This document shows, piece by piece, positions 1-10,287 of a DNA stretch of 64,000 bases (position 1 is the stretch's first letter; each line of letters starts with the position of its first letter). Source of the stretch: Deltaproteobacteria bacterium (GTDB lineage Bacteria; Desulfobacterota; Desulfobacteria; C00003060). The stretch spans positions 1-64,000 of the forward strand of contig DAOUWN010000001.1 of NCBI GenBank assembly GCA_030667105.1, given 5' to 3'. A model generated the notes under the pieces. That model was not told where the DNA came from and did not search any database. It saw only the letters and a program-made list of their open reading frames with translations. Both the position numbers and the translations under genes were made by a program.

Positions 1-3000
1 CGAAAGTTCAATGTCGCGCTCGGAGGTCATATAAGCCTCGATATCTACTTGGTTCCGATCTTTTATGATGGTCTCGAGGGTCTTGTCGTAGAGCTTCTTG
101 ATATTGCCCTCCATGGTGGTGAACATAATAGCGTCTTCGGTTCCGCGCTTGGGAGAGATGTAGCTCCCTGCAATGGCGCTGGCAGCGTACACGGAAGATA
201 TGGCCGTCTCGGGGGTTTCGCCCGGAGGCAATATTTGACGCTCTTTGATGTAATCATAATAACGCTTGTTCTGAGGCGTAAGGGCTTCGTATTGCGCATC
301 GGATAGCTCCAACAGATCGCCTGCCTGCAAACCCTTCTTGGCCATTTTCTCTTTACGCACAATCCCATGAATGCGATCCACCATGCGCTGGTATAATGAG
401 TGCGCGGCTTCTGTAAGCGATGGGCGTTGTTTGGCGGGTTGTGAGCTGATGTAATCGCTGTGATATTGTTTAATTACAGCGTCTGCCTCTTCGGGCGTCG
501 TGGGCATCGCAGGCGGTGGGCCGGAAGGTTCAGGCTTGCCAATAAAAGGCTCTTCCTTCTTGCCAGATACTTCGAGCTTGGCTTCTTTCTCCGCGCGATC
601 TATGCGCTCGGCCACCTCGGCCCGTGAAAGCCTTGCGTATTCCTTGTTCATTAAGGCCCGGAACACGTCATCAACATTATCAAGGCCCTTTTTCTTGAAG
701 CCGTTTACAATGGCCTTGGAAAAAGCTATCAACCGGTCCCAGACTCTCCGAACCCACGTCGGATGCTTGAAGGCCCTCTCCCCTTTCTGTTTGAGTACGA
801 AGTCCGCGAATGCCTTGGCAGCCTCTTCCTCGTTCCCATAATGCTTGATAACCCTATCAACCGCATGCTCCGGCATGACCATCTTCATGGCAACGTGGAA
901 TCCCTCGTGATAGACAGTCCCAAAGCTGGCATGGTCGTAGGCAAAGGAAACAAGAGGAACAAACCCGACCCCTGTTTCCAGAAACTGAGTCATTCCAGCA
1001 ACCCTGACAGGTCCCCTCCCGGCCATGATGTCAAAGGCCTCTTGCTCAGAACAGCCATGAAGTTCAAGCGATTTAAGGGCCGTCTTGTTGAGCTTGATCA
1101 CTTCGGCAACGCGAATGTCGGTCATTTTCGCCAGGCTTTTCGGCAAGACCTCTTCCATGGCGCTTCGAAAAACGTCTTTGATAAGGCGATCATTGAAATT
1201 CTCGGCCTTGAATTTCTCGACGGAAAGTTTGACCTCGCCTTTAGGCTCAATCTCTGCCTCTTCCGGCCAAAGGGTTTCGTATCTCTTGCGAAGTTCGTCA
1301 GGCAGGACAATACCGGAATCCGGTCCCCGCATCGGCATTACGCAAGCGACAGGAGATTCTTTGATCTTGAAGACTATAGGGGATTCCGTGTCTTTGATGT
1401 ACGGCTTGGCATCCGGATAATGGGTAAAGACAACATCCACGTAATCGGCCCGGGCAAAAATTTCCGTGCCGTCTTTGGTTTTGAAATGAACCAGCGGAGT
1501 TGCTCTTTCATCTACAATCCCATCGTAAAGCTCGCCCATTATCTTGGCGGCCTTGAGTTTTCCCTTCGGAATAGCACCCTTAATGTCCGGGGCCTTCGTG
1601 CCGGAAAGCATGGGGTGTTTGGTTTTCGGCTTGGGAGAGAGATTAATTGCATAGTGCCCCTGGGAAAACCAGCCATCCCTGTAAAACTGGGTTGCGTTCT
1701 CTTTACCATCAACCAGGTTAGGAGGGCTCTCCGCCAGTTTATTCTTTGTCGGCTGGTATAGATTATAATAAGCAACAGGCCCTATCTGACGTTTGCCCGT
1801 GGGCTTGCCAGATATTCGCCTAATACCTGTTGCGATATCGACCTTGACAGGAAACCTTTTTGCAGATTCCTTGAACTCCTTGAGGCTTGTTTTGTTATTG
1901 AAAACCCTGAATTCGCCATCGCCGGGGACGTGAATGGTGACATAGCCGCCCCTCTTGGCCTTGACATATCGGCGCATTGCAGCTTGCAGCTCTTCCTCGT
2001 AGCTTTCTGCATTGTCCTCCGTCCACTGTTTTGCGGCCTCCCGACCGGGAGGCATGTCACGATAACCCTCTTTTTCTATCTGCCTTTGCTTGGCAGCAAA
2101 CTCCTTCACAATCTCTCTGGGCTTGGTGATAATAAATCGCAAGCCCACTGTTTCAGATTCTTCTGGAGCGGCCTCTATGGCCTTATCGATTTCGGCAAGG
2201 AGATATTTTTTCTGCTCGGCGGGCTTTAAGGCTTCGGCTTCTTCCTCGGGAAGCTCGACTGTGACTTCTTTGGCCTTCTTTGGGCCGGTGATCTTGATCT
2301 CGGGCTCTGCAGGCTTTTCCTCAACAGCGACTTTCTTTTCGGCTTTGCCCTTCTCCTTTTTTGGTGTTGGAGCTTCGGCCTTCTCGGGCTTAGCCTTCAA
2401 CTCAGGATACTCGGCAAGGACAGAGGGGGGGACGGGCTTCTTGGAGGCGAGGGCTTGTTGGACCTGTCCTTTATGCCACTGCAACCATTTGATGCCCGGA
2501 CGGTCTGGGCCATGTTTGCCCGTTGCTATTTTTTGTTCAGCCGTCCACGCTTCCGACTGAATCATTTCCCAGGGCTCTTTCGCCTTTTTCTCCGTTTTGC
2601 GTTTCTCAACCTTGCCCTTGTCGCCTATTTGCGCCGCGGGGGCTCCAGTTTCGACGATCTCAACTTTCCCCGTAGGTTCTCCTGCCTTTTCGGGAGATAT
2701 GGCCTCCTGGCCTGCCTCCGTTCGCGTAGTGGGCGTTTCCGGAACTTCCCCGACCTCTTCCTCGGCCGCAATCTGGTCAAAAAGGTCATCGAGTTGATCT
2801 TCAGTGATGACGGTCTCCATACCAACGGGTGCGGAAGCCTCAACTGAGATTGGCGGGGGCACAACTTCCGGAGCCACCGGCTCGGGCGGAACCACCTCGG
2901 CCTGCCTGGCCTGCACCGCTTGCTGCAACATCTGAAGACGCTCAAGCTGGATCTCGTTGCCCCTTGTTTTGATCTGCTCAAGCCGATCCGTCGCCTCTAT

Positions 3001-4599
3001 GATCATCTGCCGGATCTTCTTGGTCTTGATCGGAACTGCGTTCAGGTTATCGAGGCGCCTCTCCATCTTGGCCTCTTCGTCATTCAAGGCCTGCATCTCG
3101 GTTTCCTGCTGTATGGTGAAACCGCGCTCGGTGAATCCGGGCAGTTTGATCTGCTGAGTTTCAAGGAGTTCCTCGGCCTTTCTCTGGATTGCCAGGGGAT
3201 CGGCCATGGGCGGTTCGGTGATGCTCACTTCCCCCATAAGAGGCTGAAAGTGCTCAAATGACATCTGGGAAAGTTCATCGCCGGACAACCCGGAAGTCAT
3301 GGGCTCCGGAGCCGGGGCCTTGGGCCATATACCGGGGATCTCGCCGGGTATGTCCTCAGGCATAGGCTTAGGCGTCAGCTCTTCGGCAATATCCTTGACG
3401 GCCCCTCCGGGAGATGCCATCGGCTCAATCTTACCCTCCCCCTCTTTCCTGATCTCCTCGGGCTTCTTAACATAGTGCTCAAGCTGGGTGGAGATAGGGA
3501 GCTTCCTGGATATCAGGCTTGCAGCCTCTTCAAACCATGCTTCTCCCAACTCGGGATCCACGGCTTTCATCTGGGCCGCCACGGTACCGGCCGCCCTTAA
3601 CCGCTTCTTGGGGTCCGCGTTCCGACTTTCAAGAGCCTTGACCGTGGATCGTCTCTGGGCCTCCGATATGCTATGAGCCCCGCCGCCAAGAAAGGCAGTC
3701 AGGATAATCGTTGCCCCGAATGCCTCCCCGGTCCCCTCATGCCACGGCTGATCAGGCAGGACCCCATGCTTTTTAAGGGTGATATTTTGCAGGATGGTCT
3801 GGCCTTCCTCCGTGCTGACTTCCGCAGCAAACAAGGTGGCCATGTTCTTCATGAAGCCCTTCCAGGTAGGAGCCTTCAACACCTGCTTCAGGGGTTGCTT
3901 CATCGCTGGTTTGCCGATCTTCATCCAGGCAAAAACAGGAATGTTTGAAACCGACTCGCCAATGAACTCTATAAGCCCGGTCTGGTTGGCAGCCTTTCGT
4001 GCGGTTTGCTCGATCTGATCCGCAATCTCCGGCGTATTCGGATCCTGTCCGGCCGCAATCGCCTGTTGACTGAGTTGCTGCTTCCCCAACTCATAATCTT
4101 GCCCGGCTGCGCTCACGCCGAAAAAAGCGCCGCCCGCAGTGGCAGCGGCTATGGTGGGAACCCACAAGGGTGCAGTGGGCGCGGCCAGGGCAACCCCGGC
4201 CCCAACGGGTGCGCCGAGTGCAATAGCCGATACCGACATGGGAATCATTTCGCCGGCCGCTCGAACCATGCGCTTGGGATGCCACTCGGATAACGTCTCC
4301 AGTTCTCTTGCCCGCTTTTCCTCCGGGTGCGCCTCCCTTGCCCTCTCGGTAACATCGACAAGGCTTTGGCCCCAATCACCCCATGGCAAGCCACCAGGTC
4401 TATCCACAAACTGCATGGCACGGCCCGCAGCCTCGGGAAGACCACGTACCCCATGCTTTAAGCCGGTGGCAAACGTGTCCAGGTAGCCCCTGGATTCGGG
4501 GACTTTTTGGGCCTGCATCGTGTCCCAGATAGCTTTCAGGTCATCGATGGTAAGCTCGGATAAGGGAGTGTCTGCCGTTATTTGGAGTTTGTCTGGCAT
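1..4599 (-). CDS. Giant polyvalent virion protein, N-terminal part (zincin-containing), runs off the window
   Basis: An open frame of 1533 codons starts at the ATG at 4599, directly after the stop of the previous gene, and reaches position 1 without a stop. Residues 120-163 form a Gly/Ala-rich hydrophobic stretch. Residues 360-800 are rich in charged, coiled-coil and low-complexity sequence. Residues 1231-1235 read HEGFH (bases 895-909), an HExxH zinc-protease motif, followed about 30 residues later by an acidic NEEEAAKAF segment that could supply the third ligand. Such giant multi-domain proteins are packed in virions and ejected with DNA, and carry enzymatic domains that act in the new host. 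The role is inferred from family architecture. The C-terminus is outside the window; see 62979-64000. Confidence 0.85.
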   Translation of the reverse strand, partial: MPDKLQITADTPLSELTIDDLKAIWDTMQAQKVPESRGYLDTFATGLKHGVRGLPEAAGRAMQFVDRPGGLPWGDWGQSLVDVTERAREAHPEEKRARELETLSEWHPKRMVRAAGEMIPMSVSAIALGAPVGAGVALAAPTAPLWVPTIAAATAGGAFFGVSAAGQDYELGKQQLSQQAIAAGQDPNTPEIADQIEQTARKAANQTGLIEFIGESVSNIPVFAWMKIGKPAMKQPLKQVLKAPTWKGFMKNMATLFAAEVSTEEGQTILQNITLKKHGVLPDQPWHEGTGEAFGATIILTAFLGGGAHSISEAQRRSTVKALESRNADPKKRLRAAGTVAAQMKAVDPELGEAWFEEAASLISRKLPISTQLEHYVKKPEEIRKEGEGKIEPMASPGGAVKDIAEELTPKPMPEDIPGEIPGIWPKAPAPEPMTSGLSGDELSQMSFEHFQPLMGEVSITEPPMADPLAIQRKAEELLETQQIKLPGFTERGFTIQQETEMQALNDEEAKMERRLDNLNAVPIKTKKIRQMIIEATDRLEQIKTRGNEIQLERLQMLQQAVQARQAEVVPPEPVAPEVVPPPISVEASAPVGMETVITEDQLDDLFDQIAAEEEVGEVPETPTTRTEAGQEAISPEKAGEPTGKVEIVETGAPAAQIGDKGKVEKRKTEKKAKEPWEMIQSEAWTAEQKIATGKHGPDRPGIKWLQWHKGQVQQALASKKPVPPSVLAEYPELKAKPEKAEAPTPKKEKGKAEKKVAVEEKPAEPEIKITGPKKAKEVTVELPEEEAEALKPAEQKKYLLAEIDKAIEAAPEESETVGLRFIITKPREIVKEFAAKQRQIEKEGYRDMPPGREAAKQWTEDNAESYEEELQAAMRRYVKAKRGGYVTIHVPGDGEFRVFNNKTSLKEFKESAKRFPVKVDIATGIRRISGKPTGKRQIGPVAYYNLYQPTKNKLAESPPNLVDGKENATQFYRDGWFSQGHYAINLSPKPKTKHPMLSGTKAPDIKGAIPKGKLKAAKIMGELYDGIVDERATPLVHFKTKDGTEIFARADYVDVVFTHYPDAKPYIKDTESPIVFKIKESPVACVMPMRGPDSGIVLPDELRKRYETLWPEEAEIEPKGEVKLSVEKFKAENFNDRLIKDVFRSAMEEVLPKSLAKMTDIRVAEVIKLNKTALKSLELHGCSEQEAFDIMAGRGPVRVAGMTQFLETGVGFVPLVSFAYDHASFGTVYHEGFHVAMKMVMPEHAVDRVIKHYGNEEEAAKAFADFVLKQKGERAFKHPTWVRRVWDRLIAFSKAIVNGFKKKGLDNVDDVFRALMNKEYARLSRAEVAERIDRAEKEAKLEVSGKKEEPFIGKPEPSGPPPAMPTTPEEADAVIKQYHSDYISSQPAKQRPSLTEAAHSLYQRMVDRIHGIVRKEKMAKKGLQAGDLLELSDAQYEALTPQNKRYYDYIKERQILPPGETPETAISSVYAASAIAGSYISPKRGTEDAIMFTTMEGNIKKLYDKTLETIIKDRNQVDIEAYMTSERDIELS

Positions 4600-5823
4600 T
4601 TATTGAAACATCCTGGAAAACGGAGAACCTGGTGGTTTCTCGATAGGCCGAACTGCCTTTAACTGGCCCCAGGCTTCCGCTGCGCCAGTCCTTACCTTCC
4701 GACCTCGCTGGTAATGTTGTTTATCTATCTCCGTAGGCGACAAGCCTGTTTTTTGTTGAGACAAGGGAATAGGTCTTTTTTTGCTCACAACCTTGCCATT
4801 TACCGGCTTGGGCTCTGAGGTTTGTTTTGGTTTTTTGCCAGTGAATGTCTCCACGAATTGCAATAATTCAGCAAAGGTTTTTGGTTGTTGGTCCTTCGGC
4901 AAACTGTCTAGTGCAGTAAGAGCTTCAACAGCCGCAGGCTGTTTTGATGTGGGAGCAGTCGCTTTCGGCAAGAACTGTTCGGGAACGCTGACGCCAAGGT
5001 GTTTCTTGCCTTGATAAAGCGCGGCCCTTCTGTTTTGAAGCCGTTCGAGTTCGGCATTGAGCCTGGGAATCGATTGATCATCAACCATAGGATCCAGCTT
5101 CGCTATTTCAAGATTTGTCCGGTTGATATCGTCATCTATCGCCTGGATCTGCTTATCCAGTGCCGCATCCTGGGCTCTCAAAAGCCTGTCCGTCTCTTTC
5201 TGATTTTTAGCATCCCACGCTTTCTGTTGTTCCGGGGTGAATTTCTCGCCCCTGGCAAGAACGCCCTCCAGGGTAGTCGGGGGAGCCGCCTCGGCAACCT
5301 TTATCTGCTGCTCAACGGCAGCCTCCGCAGCATATAGCTTGGTCAAATATTCTTTCTGGTTCGTAATACGGAACTTTATTTCGTTGCCGACCTTTTGAGC
5401 TTCCAACTCCTTTCCCGCTTGTCCAAGGGTCGTTTGTTTCTTCGTCAACTTGGAAATTTCTTCATCTAGTTCAAAAGTGGCCGTCTCTCTTAGTTGCTTT
5501 ATGATGAGAGGATTGCCCTTCAACCATTGATCCATTGTAGCCAAAACATTCTTGCGCGGCCCGGTCATATTCTCTTTGCCGAAACTTTCTATGAATTTCT
5601 GTTTTGTCATTTCCGGCATCGTTTGAATCATAGGATGATTGGCGACGTTTATTATTTCGCTTTCATGGGCAATGCGCTTTTTCTCTTCCTGCAATTTCAG
5701 AGCGTTCAGTTCCTGCTCTTGCCCCGAAACCTCAATATCCTGAAGGGCGGCAAAGGGCTGAATTGCCTGTCCCATCCTCCCCGGTATATTCGCCCTGCCG
5801 ACATCGGCCAGCCAATTAGCCAT
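4600..5823 (-). CDS. Coiled-coil internal virion protein candidate
   Basis: This 407-residue protein starts MANWLADVG at 5823. The start overlaps the upstream stop by 8 nt and is preceded by GGGGGTG; an earlier ATG at 5844 has a poorer site. Most of residues 20-270 are predicted coiled coil rich in Lys, Glu and Gln, followed by a basic Pro/Lys tail. It lies between a glycine-zipper protein and the giant polyvalent protein, in the position of ejected internal core proteins of podoviruses. Function is inferred from position only; no family was recognised with certainty. Confidence 0.75.
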   Translation of the reverse strand: MANWLADVGRANIPGRMGQAIQPFAALQDIEVSGQEQELNALKLQEEKKRIAHESEIINVANHPMIQTMPEMTKQKFIESFGKENMTGPRKNVLATMDQWLKGNPLIIKQLRETATFELDEEISKLTKKQTTLGQAGKELEAQKVGNEIKFRITNQKEYLTKLYAAEAAVEQQIKVAEAAPPTTLEGVLARGEKFTPEQQKAWDAKNQKETDRLLRAQDAALDKQIQAIDDDINRTNLEIAKLDPMVDDQSIPRLNAELERLQNRRAALYQGKKHLGVSVPEQFLPKATAPTSKQPAAVEALTALDSLPKDQQPKTFAELLQFVETFTGKKPKQTSEPKPVNGKVVSKKRPIPLSQQKTGLSPTEIDKQHYQRGRKVRTGAAEAWGQLKAVRPIEKPPGSPFSRMFQ

Positions 5824-7081
5824 TTTGCACCCCCGTTCCCGCATTTTGATAACATGCCGCGTAATTTCTATGCAGCAACACGGGATATTGGATTTGCCTG
5901 CCCTCCCACTTGAACCATCTTAGAAGCAGGCGGGCCACCTTCTTTTTCCAGTACGGTATTTTCTTGCCCTTCAGCTTATAGAGCATGTATTCGTGAAAAG
6001 GTTTTACCAGCAGGCTTTCGACCATGTTCTTTGTCTCGGGATACATCTTGCACATATCTATTACCTTTGAACCTGCCTCGATGTAGCCGAGATAAGTTTG
6101 CGGGTCCATGTGCCTTGCACAGTAGGTTTTGGCGTATCGTTCTTGTCTTGAGTGAAGGCCGTAGAAGTGGCGGAAGATGATGCAGCCGCCACCAATGGCC
6201 CCGGCTACCGCGCCGATGATTGCGCCTGCGCCAGTTCCGATACCTGGCATCACAAATGTACCAATTGCCGCGCCAGCCGCCGCGCCTGTCAAGCCACCCG
6301 TTACCGCAGCATGTTCCTGTTCGCCACCATGCTGACCCATCAAAAACTCGCCGACATCTTTTCCAGTACCACTTTTGCCGATGTATTTACCTGCCATATA
6401 ACCTGCTGCCGCAGGTGCAGCATAAGCTCCTGCTCCGACTTCCCCGGTACCGGCAACGGTTGTTAATGTACCTTCACCGCCAGCCCCAACGCCCACAGTT
6501 TGAGTGCCTGCCATTGCTGCGGCAGCTTCACTCCCGGCTGCGTAGGTTGTTGGGCCAGCTACCACAGGACCAGCTACCGCAGGGGCAACCGAAGCCTGAG
6601 CCCCTTCAACTACTGGCGCTCCACTCACGGCAGGCGTAGTAGGTGTCACAGCAGGTGTAGTCTCACCGCCCCCAGGCCACACGGCCCTTGCACCCTTGCT
6701 TATCCAGCCGCCACCCTTCTCGCCTTTAGTGGCGTATTCTACCAGGGCGGCCGTAGTGCCGATATCGGTTACACCCGAGATCGTGGCGGCCCGATCCGCT
6801 ACCTTCCTGGCCTCTTCTCTCTCGGCCCTGTTCTGTATAGACTCTCCCTTGCCAAATGCGAATTGAGCCTTGCTCAACTCAAGGGCATCTTCACGTACCT
6901 TCCTGTCCTCGCCCGCCTCCACCATCCTGAGCCATGGCCCGTATTTGGCGGACAAAGCCCCCCTGTGCGCCTCGTGCTCCGCACCAGGCGGAACAAAACC
7001 CCTGGTTGCCCTTAGCCTTCTGTAAAGATTCGCTATGCTCCTCTGAACTCCTGAATCGTAGCCCAACGCTGCTTCTGCCAT
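5816..7081 (-). CDS. Internal virion / DNA-ejection protein candidate with glycine-zipper segment
   Basis: The protein has 421 residues if started at the ATG at 7081, which has AAGGGGGTG upstream; an ATG at 7108 is possible. The N-terminus is helical, the middle is Ala/Thr/Pro/Val-rich low complexity, and residues 265-312 are a glycine-zipper hydrophobic segment (GAAAGAAIGT, GTGAGAIIGAVAGAIGGG). A Cys-containing basic C-terminus follows (YAKTYCARHMDPQTYLGYIE). Glycine-zipper segments next to tail genes are typical of ejection proteins that form a channel in the cell envelope. This role is inferred. Confidence 0.75.
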   Translation of the reverse strand: MAEAALGYDSGVQRSIANLYRRLRATRGFVPPGAEHEAHRGALSAKYGPWLRMVEAGEDRKVREDALELSKAQFAFGKGESIQNRAEREEARKVADRAATISGVTDIGTTAALVEYATKGEKGGGWISKGARAVWPGGGETTPAVTPTTPAVSGAPVVEGAQASVAPAVAGPVVAGPTTYAAGSEAAAAMAGTQTVGVGAGGEGTLTTVAGTGEVGAGAYAAPAAAGYMAGKYIGKSGTGKDVGEFLMGQHGGEQEHAAVTGGLTGAAAGAAIGTFVMPGIGTGAGAIIGAVAGAIGGGCIIFRHFYGLHSRQERYAKTYCARHMDPQTYLGYIEAGSKVIDMCKMYPETKNMVESLLVKPFHEYMLYKLKGKKIPYWKKKVARLLLRWFKWEGRQIQYPVLLHRNYAACYQNAGTGVQNG

Positions 7082-7094
7082 CGGACCCACCCCC

Positions 7095-10000
7095 TTAAGT
7101 CGTGTCAATCCTGCTTATCTTATACATTGCTATCACGAAAAGCGGTTCAAAGCGCACGTCCCCACTTGCCCGCGTCAGTTGAAATTTCAAGGAATGAAAC
7201 ACATGCGGCCCCAGGCTATCGCTTTTGGGCGTGTTTACCAGCCTGTATCCCGAATTAGTCTGAACCATTGTCATGGCCGTGCCTGTTGCCTTAGAGTCGC
7301 CATAATGAGTGCATGTCACGCTTCCGCCATTTGAGTTTTGGGCTGTGGCTATCAGCCGAATGTTGCGTAACCGAGTCTCATAGGAAATCTTACCCTCATG
7401 CAGTGCCATATCGCCAAACTGAAATTCACAGTCGATATCGCCGCCATCAAAATCATTCCCGTTCTCCAGGCGTTCCATGTACCCGGTGTCAATGCAGCCG
7501 TATGTGTAGGTATTTCCATCCGTGTCCTTTACCCCAAAAGCACACTGGAGACGCTTGCCGGTTCCACGATCTATCTCGAACCACTTTTGTTCCCTGATAC
7601 TAAATACCCATTCTTTGTTCAGGGTTGTCGCGGATGCCCCGCTTGCAAACAGCCAGTGGTATTCCAGCTTTTCGTGGTCTATCCAACCGTCAGAATCACC
7701 TATCTTGCTTGCCCTGATGCACTCGCTCTTGCTCTTGTCAAAGTAGTTTTCGATGCTGCCGTGTATCGGGACAGGTGCCCGTCCGTCGCTCATATAGATA
7801 CCGTTCGCGCCCTGCCAGATTGCAAGAGATCGGTTTCCGCCCTGTGCAACTTCAATCGGTAGGTCTACTACGTCCATGGTCAAGGGTGCCGGACAGCCTA
7901 CATTCTCCGAAAGCCTGTATTTTACCCAATCCTCCGGCCCGTTTCCTGAAAGCACCCAAGATTCGTTGGCCTTGCAGAAAATGTTGATATTATAAAGTGA
8001 AGAACCGAACTGGCTGAACAGATTGGCGGCGGCGGTCAGGTCTGCATCGTCGCCAAACTCAAACTCCATCGAATCTTCGCCGTTAAAACATACGGTAGAG
8101 CCAGTAGTAGAGCAAAGCGCACTATTTTTCCTAGCGGCTTTTTGCCCACATAACCAATTTCTATCATGGGACATGAACGGGAAGTTGTAGCCCTGGATTT
8201 CCTTCTGGGCAGGAATACCGGAAATGTAATAAAGCCATGGCAGGTTTGCCGGGAAGGTCTGGTTGAATACTATCTTGTAATAATAGAGAGACGGTGAGTT
8301 ACCTATCTCAGTCCTGAACTCTTCTTCCCTGTTAGGCGCAGACCAGCTAATAACGCCGGTTTGAGCCAATGAAATACTATTTTCGGATGTGCCATCTACT
8401 ATCGTGCCCACGCTTGTCCAGGCCGAGCCGTTCCAATAATAGACAGTTGCGGTCGTAGCGGCAGTCGTATTCTGCTTGCCGGATACGATATTGAGGCTGA
8501 TGGCAGTTGTGCGCTCGGCAAATCCTACGTACAGGGCATCAACGGTGGCTGCCAGCGCGTTCAGATCGGCATACGTGCCGCTATTGGTTGAAATATATTC
8601 GTTCCCAAAGACGTTCAGCGTTAAATCATTATAGACGTTTCCCGAGTTATCCCACCATTGAAAAGATATGAGTTCCCTGTCAATTCCATCCCAGAGATCC
8701 CGAAGTTTTTGAAACGGTGCATCAACCGTTGTGTAATATATATCTGCATTTGCAGTGGCAGCTCCGATATAGAATTGATACCAATATAAGAGCATACCCT
8801 GGAGATATTTCATCTTGGAGGTATCTTCGGTTGAACTCCAGGTTACGGTGCCTGTTTTAGCTAATGGCACCCCCCCGGTTGCCGTGTTATCCGTAATCGT
8901 GAGAGTATCCCAAGCGGCCCCATTCCATTCCTTGCATGTCATCGTGCCGGATATAATGTTGGCATTCTTGACATAGTATTTAACGCCTTGAAGTGGCTTG
9001 TCGTTTCCCACCAACCAATAAGTGCCTGCCGACCTATAAGCTCTTGTCGACGGCGTGAAGTTGCCATTGTATCGAGCAGCGTTCGAAAGACGGAACTCGT
9101 CTATGTAGCCGTTGGTTGTGGCAAGTAAGCTTCTGCCGATATAAAACTTACCGTCTGCAGCGGTATCGTCAAAGTTTGGCACAGAAGCGCCATTAACCTC
9201 TACAGCAACCGCAACGCCATCAACATATAAGCTCCAGGTATTAACCACACGTTCAACAGCTATGTGATACCAGATGTTTGGCTCATCAAGACCGTTATAA
9301 GGATTTACGGTCACGTCAATAATTGTATTGCCGGCAGACTTGACCTCAAAAGATAATTCGTTGGCCGTGCCACCAACATTATCGGTATAGACAAGCTGAT
9401 AAGCATTGTTATCATCCTGCCTGTGCATAAACAGGCCGTCAACCCAGCCGCCGCCAGCCGCATTGTTATGCTTCCACCAAAAATCTATACAGGTATTACC
9501 ACTCGGCGTCCAATCGGCATGATCGGGGGCGGTAATGCAATCGCTGCTTCCATCAAAATAGCATGATGCGCTGGGAAATTTGTGTGTAAGCCTAAGTTGC
9601 GCATCATCGACTGCGGTGAAAGTGTGACCCGTTACCCCGTCGTCTGTAAATGTCGTGCCGCCCCCAACACCATTAAAATGCAATAGAACTTTTGCGTTAG
9701 CATCGTTTCCGCCGCCTATAGTCGCCGATTCCTTTATGGAATTTATGTTATTTCTTACCTGCTCGGTATGTTCCATGGGGTTGGTAATCGTGTTCGTGAT
9801 AGCGGCTGTAGCGGTAATGAATGAAGAAGCCTCCCCCTCATCTCCAGACCAAATCATGGACTCTTCGCCATTGCAGTAGCCGACACAACCCCTTGGCGCA
9901 CTACTGAACCTGCCACGCCCGGCCCCGGAAGCATCGGTATGGAGTGCTGTGCCCGAAAAATCACCTTGGTTTGGGATAGCTGTTTCGTTCTGAAGAACTT

Positions 10001-10286
10001 GAGACGCGGTCAAACCGGTATTATAAGCCTGAACCAGCACATGGTTTTCGGCAGGTTGTTTCTTCTCAAAGTGAAACCCGTTCCGGCATTTCAGATAACC
10101 GGATAATGCAGTTGCGTTTATCTTGGTCATGCCGTCTATCGCCTTGATATGCCCGGGCGTAGGACGCATGTTCTTCAAGGATTGAAAATTGTCCCCCACA
10201 AGAGCCGGGTCCAGCGCAGTCACCAGCTTTTTGTTCAATGGGATCTCTTTGGGGATAAGTTTCTTGTTGTCTTCAACTCGTGCCAT
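7095..10286 (-). CDS. Tail nozzle / stabilisation-like protein with inserted LamG (concanavalin-like) domain
   Basis: A 1063-residue beta-rich protein. The N-terminus (about 1-190) and C-terminus (about 700-1063) resemble beta-propeller nozzle or packaged-DNA stabilisation proteins. Motifs such as SLKNMRPTPGHIKAIDGM near the start and IWQGANGIYMSDGRAPVP near residue 830 fit that fold. Residues 200-425 form a LamG/laminin-G-like lectin domain (ALLHFNG-type start, WYHIAVERV, YIDEFRLSNAARY). It sits two bases after the adaptor gene. The LamG insertion suggests carbohydrate binding at the tail tip. Assignment rests on pattern and position; domain limits are approximate. Confidence 0.8.
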   Translation of the reverse strand: MARVEDNKKLIPKEIPLNKKLVTALDPALVGDNFQSLKNMRPTPGHIKAIDGMTKINATALSGYLKCRNGFHFEKKQPAENHVLVQAYNTGLTASQVLQNETAIPNQGDFSGTALHTDASGAGRGRFSSAPRGCVGYCNGEESMIWSGDEGEASSFITATAAITNTITNPMEHTEQVRNNINSIKESATIGGGNDANAKVLLHFNGVGGGTTFTDDGVTGHTFTAVDDAQLRLTHKFPSASCYFDGSSDCITAPDHADWTPSGNTCIDFWWKHNNAAGGGWVDGLFMHRQDDNNAYQLVYTDNVGGTANELSFEVKSAGNTIIDVTVNPYNGLDEPNIWYHIAVERVVNTWSLYVDGVAVAVEVNGASVPNFDDTAADGKFYIGRSLLATTNGYIDEFRLSNAARYNGNFTPSTRAYRSAGTYWLVGNDKPLQGVKYYVKNANIISGTMTCKEWNGAAWDTLTITDNTATGGVPLAKTGTVTWSSTEDTSKMKYLQGMLLYWYQFYIGAATANADIYYTTVDAPFQKLRDLWDGIDRELISFQWWDNSGNVYNDLTLNVFGNEYISTNSGTYADLNALAATVDALYVGFAERTTAISLNIVSGKQNTTAATTATVYYWNGSAWTSVGTIVDGTSENSISLAQTGVISWSAPNREEEFRTEIGNSPSLYYYKIVFNQTFPANLPWLYYISGIPAQKEIQGYNFPFMSHDRNWLCGQKAARKNSALCSTTGSTVCFNGEDSMEFEFGDDADLTAAANLFSQFGSSLYNINIFCKANESWVLSGNGPEDWVKYRLSENVGCPAPLTMDVVDLPIEVAQGGNRSLAIWQGANGIYMSDGRAPVPIHGSIENYFDKSKSECIRASKIGDSDGWIDHEKLEYHWLFASGASATTLNKEWVFSIREQKWFEIDRGTGKRLQCAFGVKDTDGNTYTYGCIDTGYMERLENGNDFDGGDIDCEFQFGDMALHEGKISYETRLRNIRLIATAQNSNGGSVTCTHYGDSKATGTAMTMVQTNSGYRLVNTPKSDSLGPHVFHSLKFQLTRASGDVRFEPLFVIAMYKISRIDTT

Positions 10287-10287
10287 T

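Noticed and set aside
763..1761. Long plus-strand ORF of 332 codons
   Set aside because: Antisense to the giant polyvalent gene, with no ribosome site and composition typical of a shadow frame.
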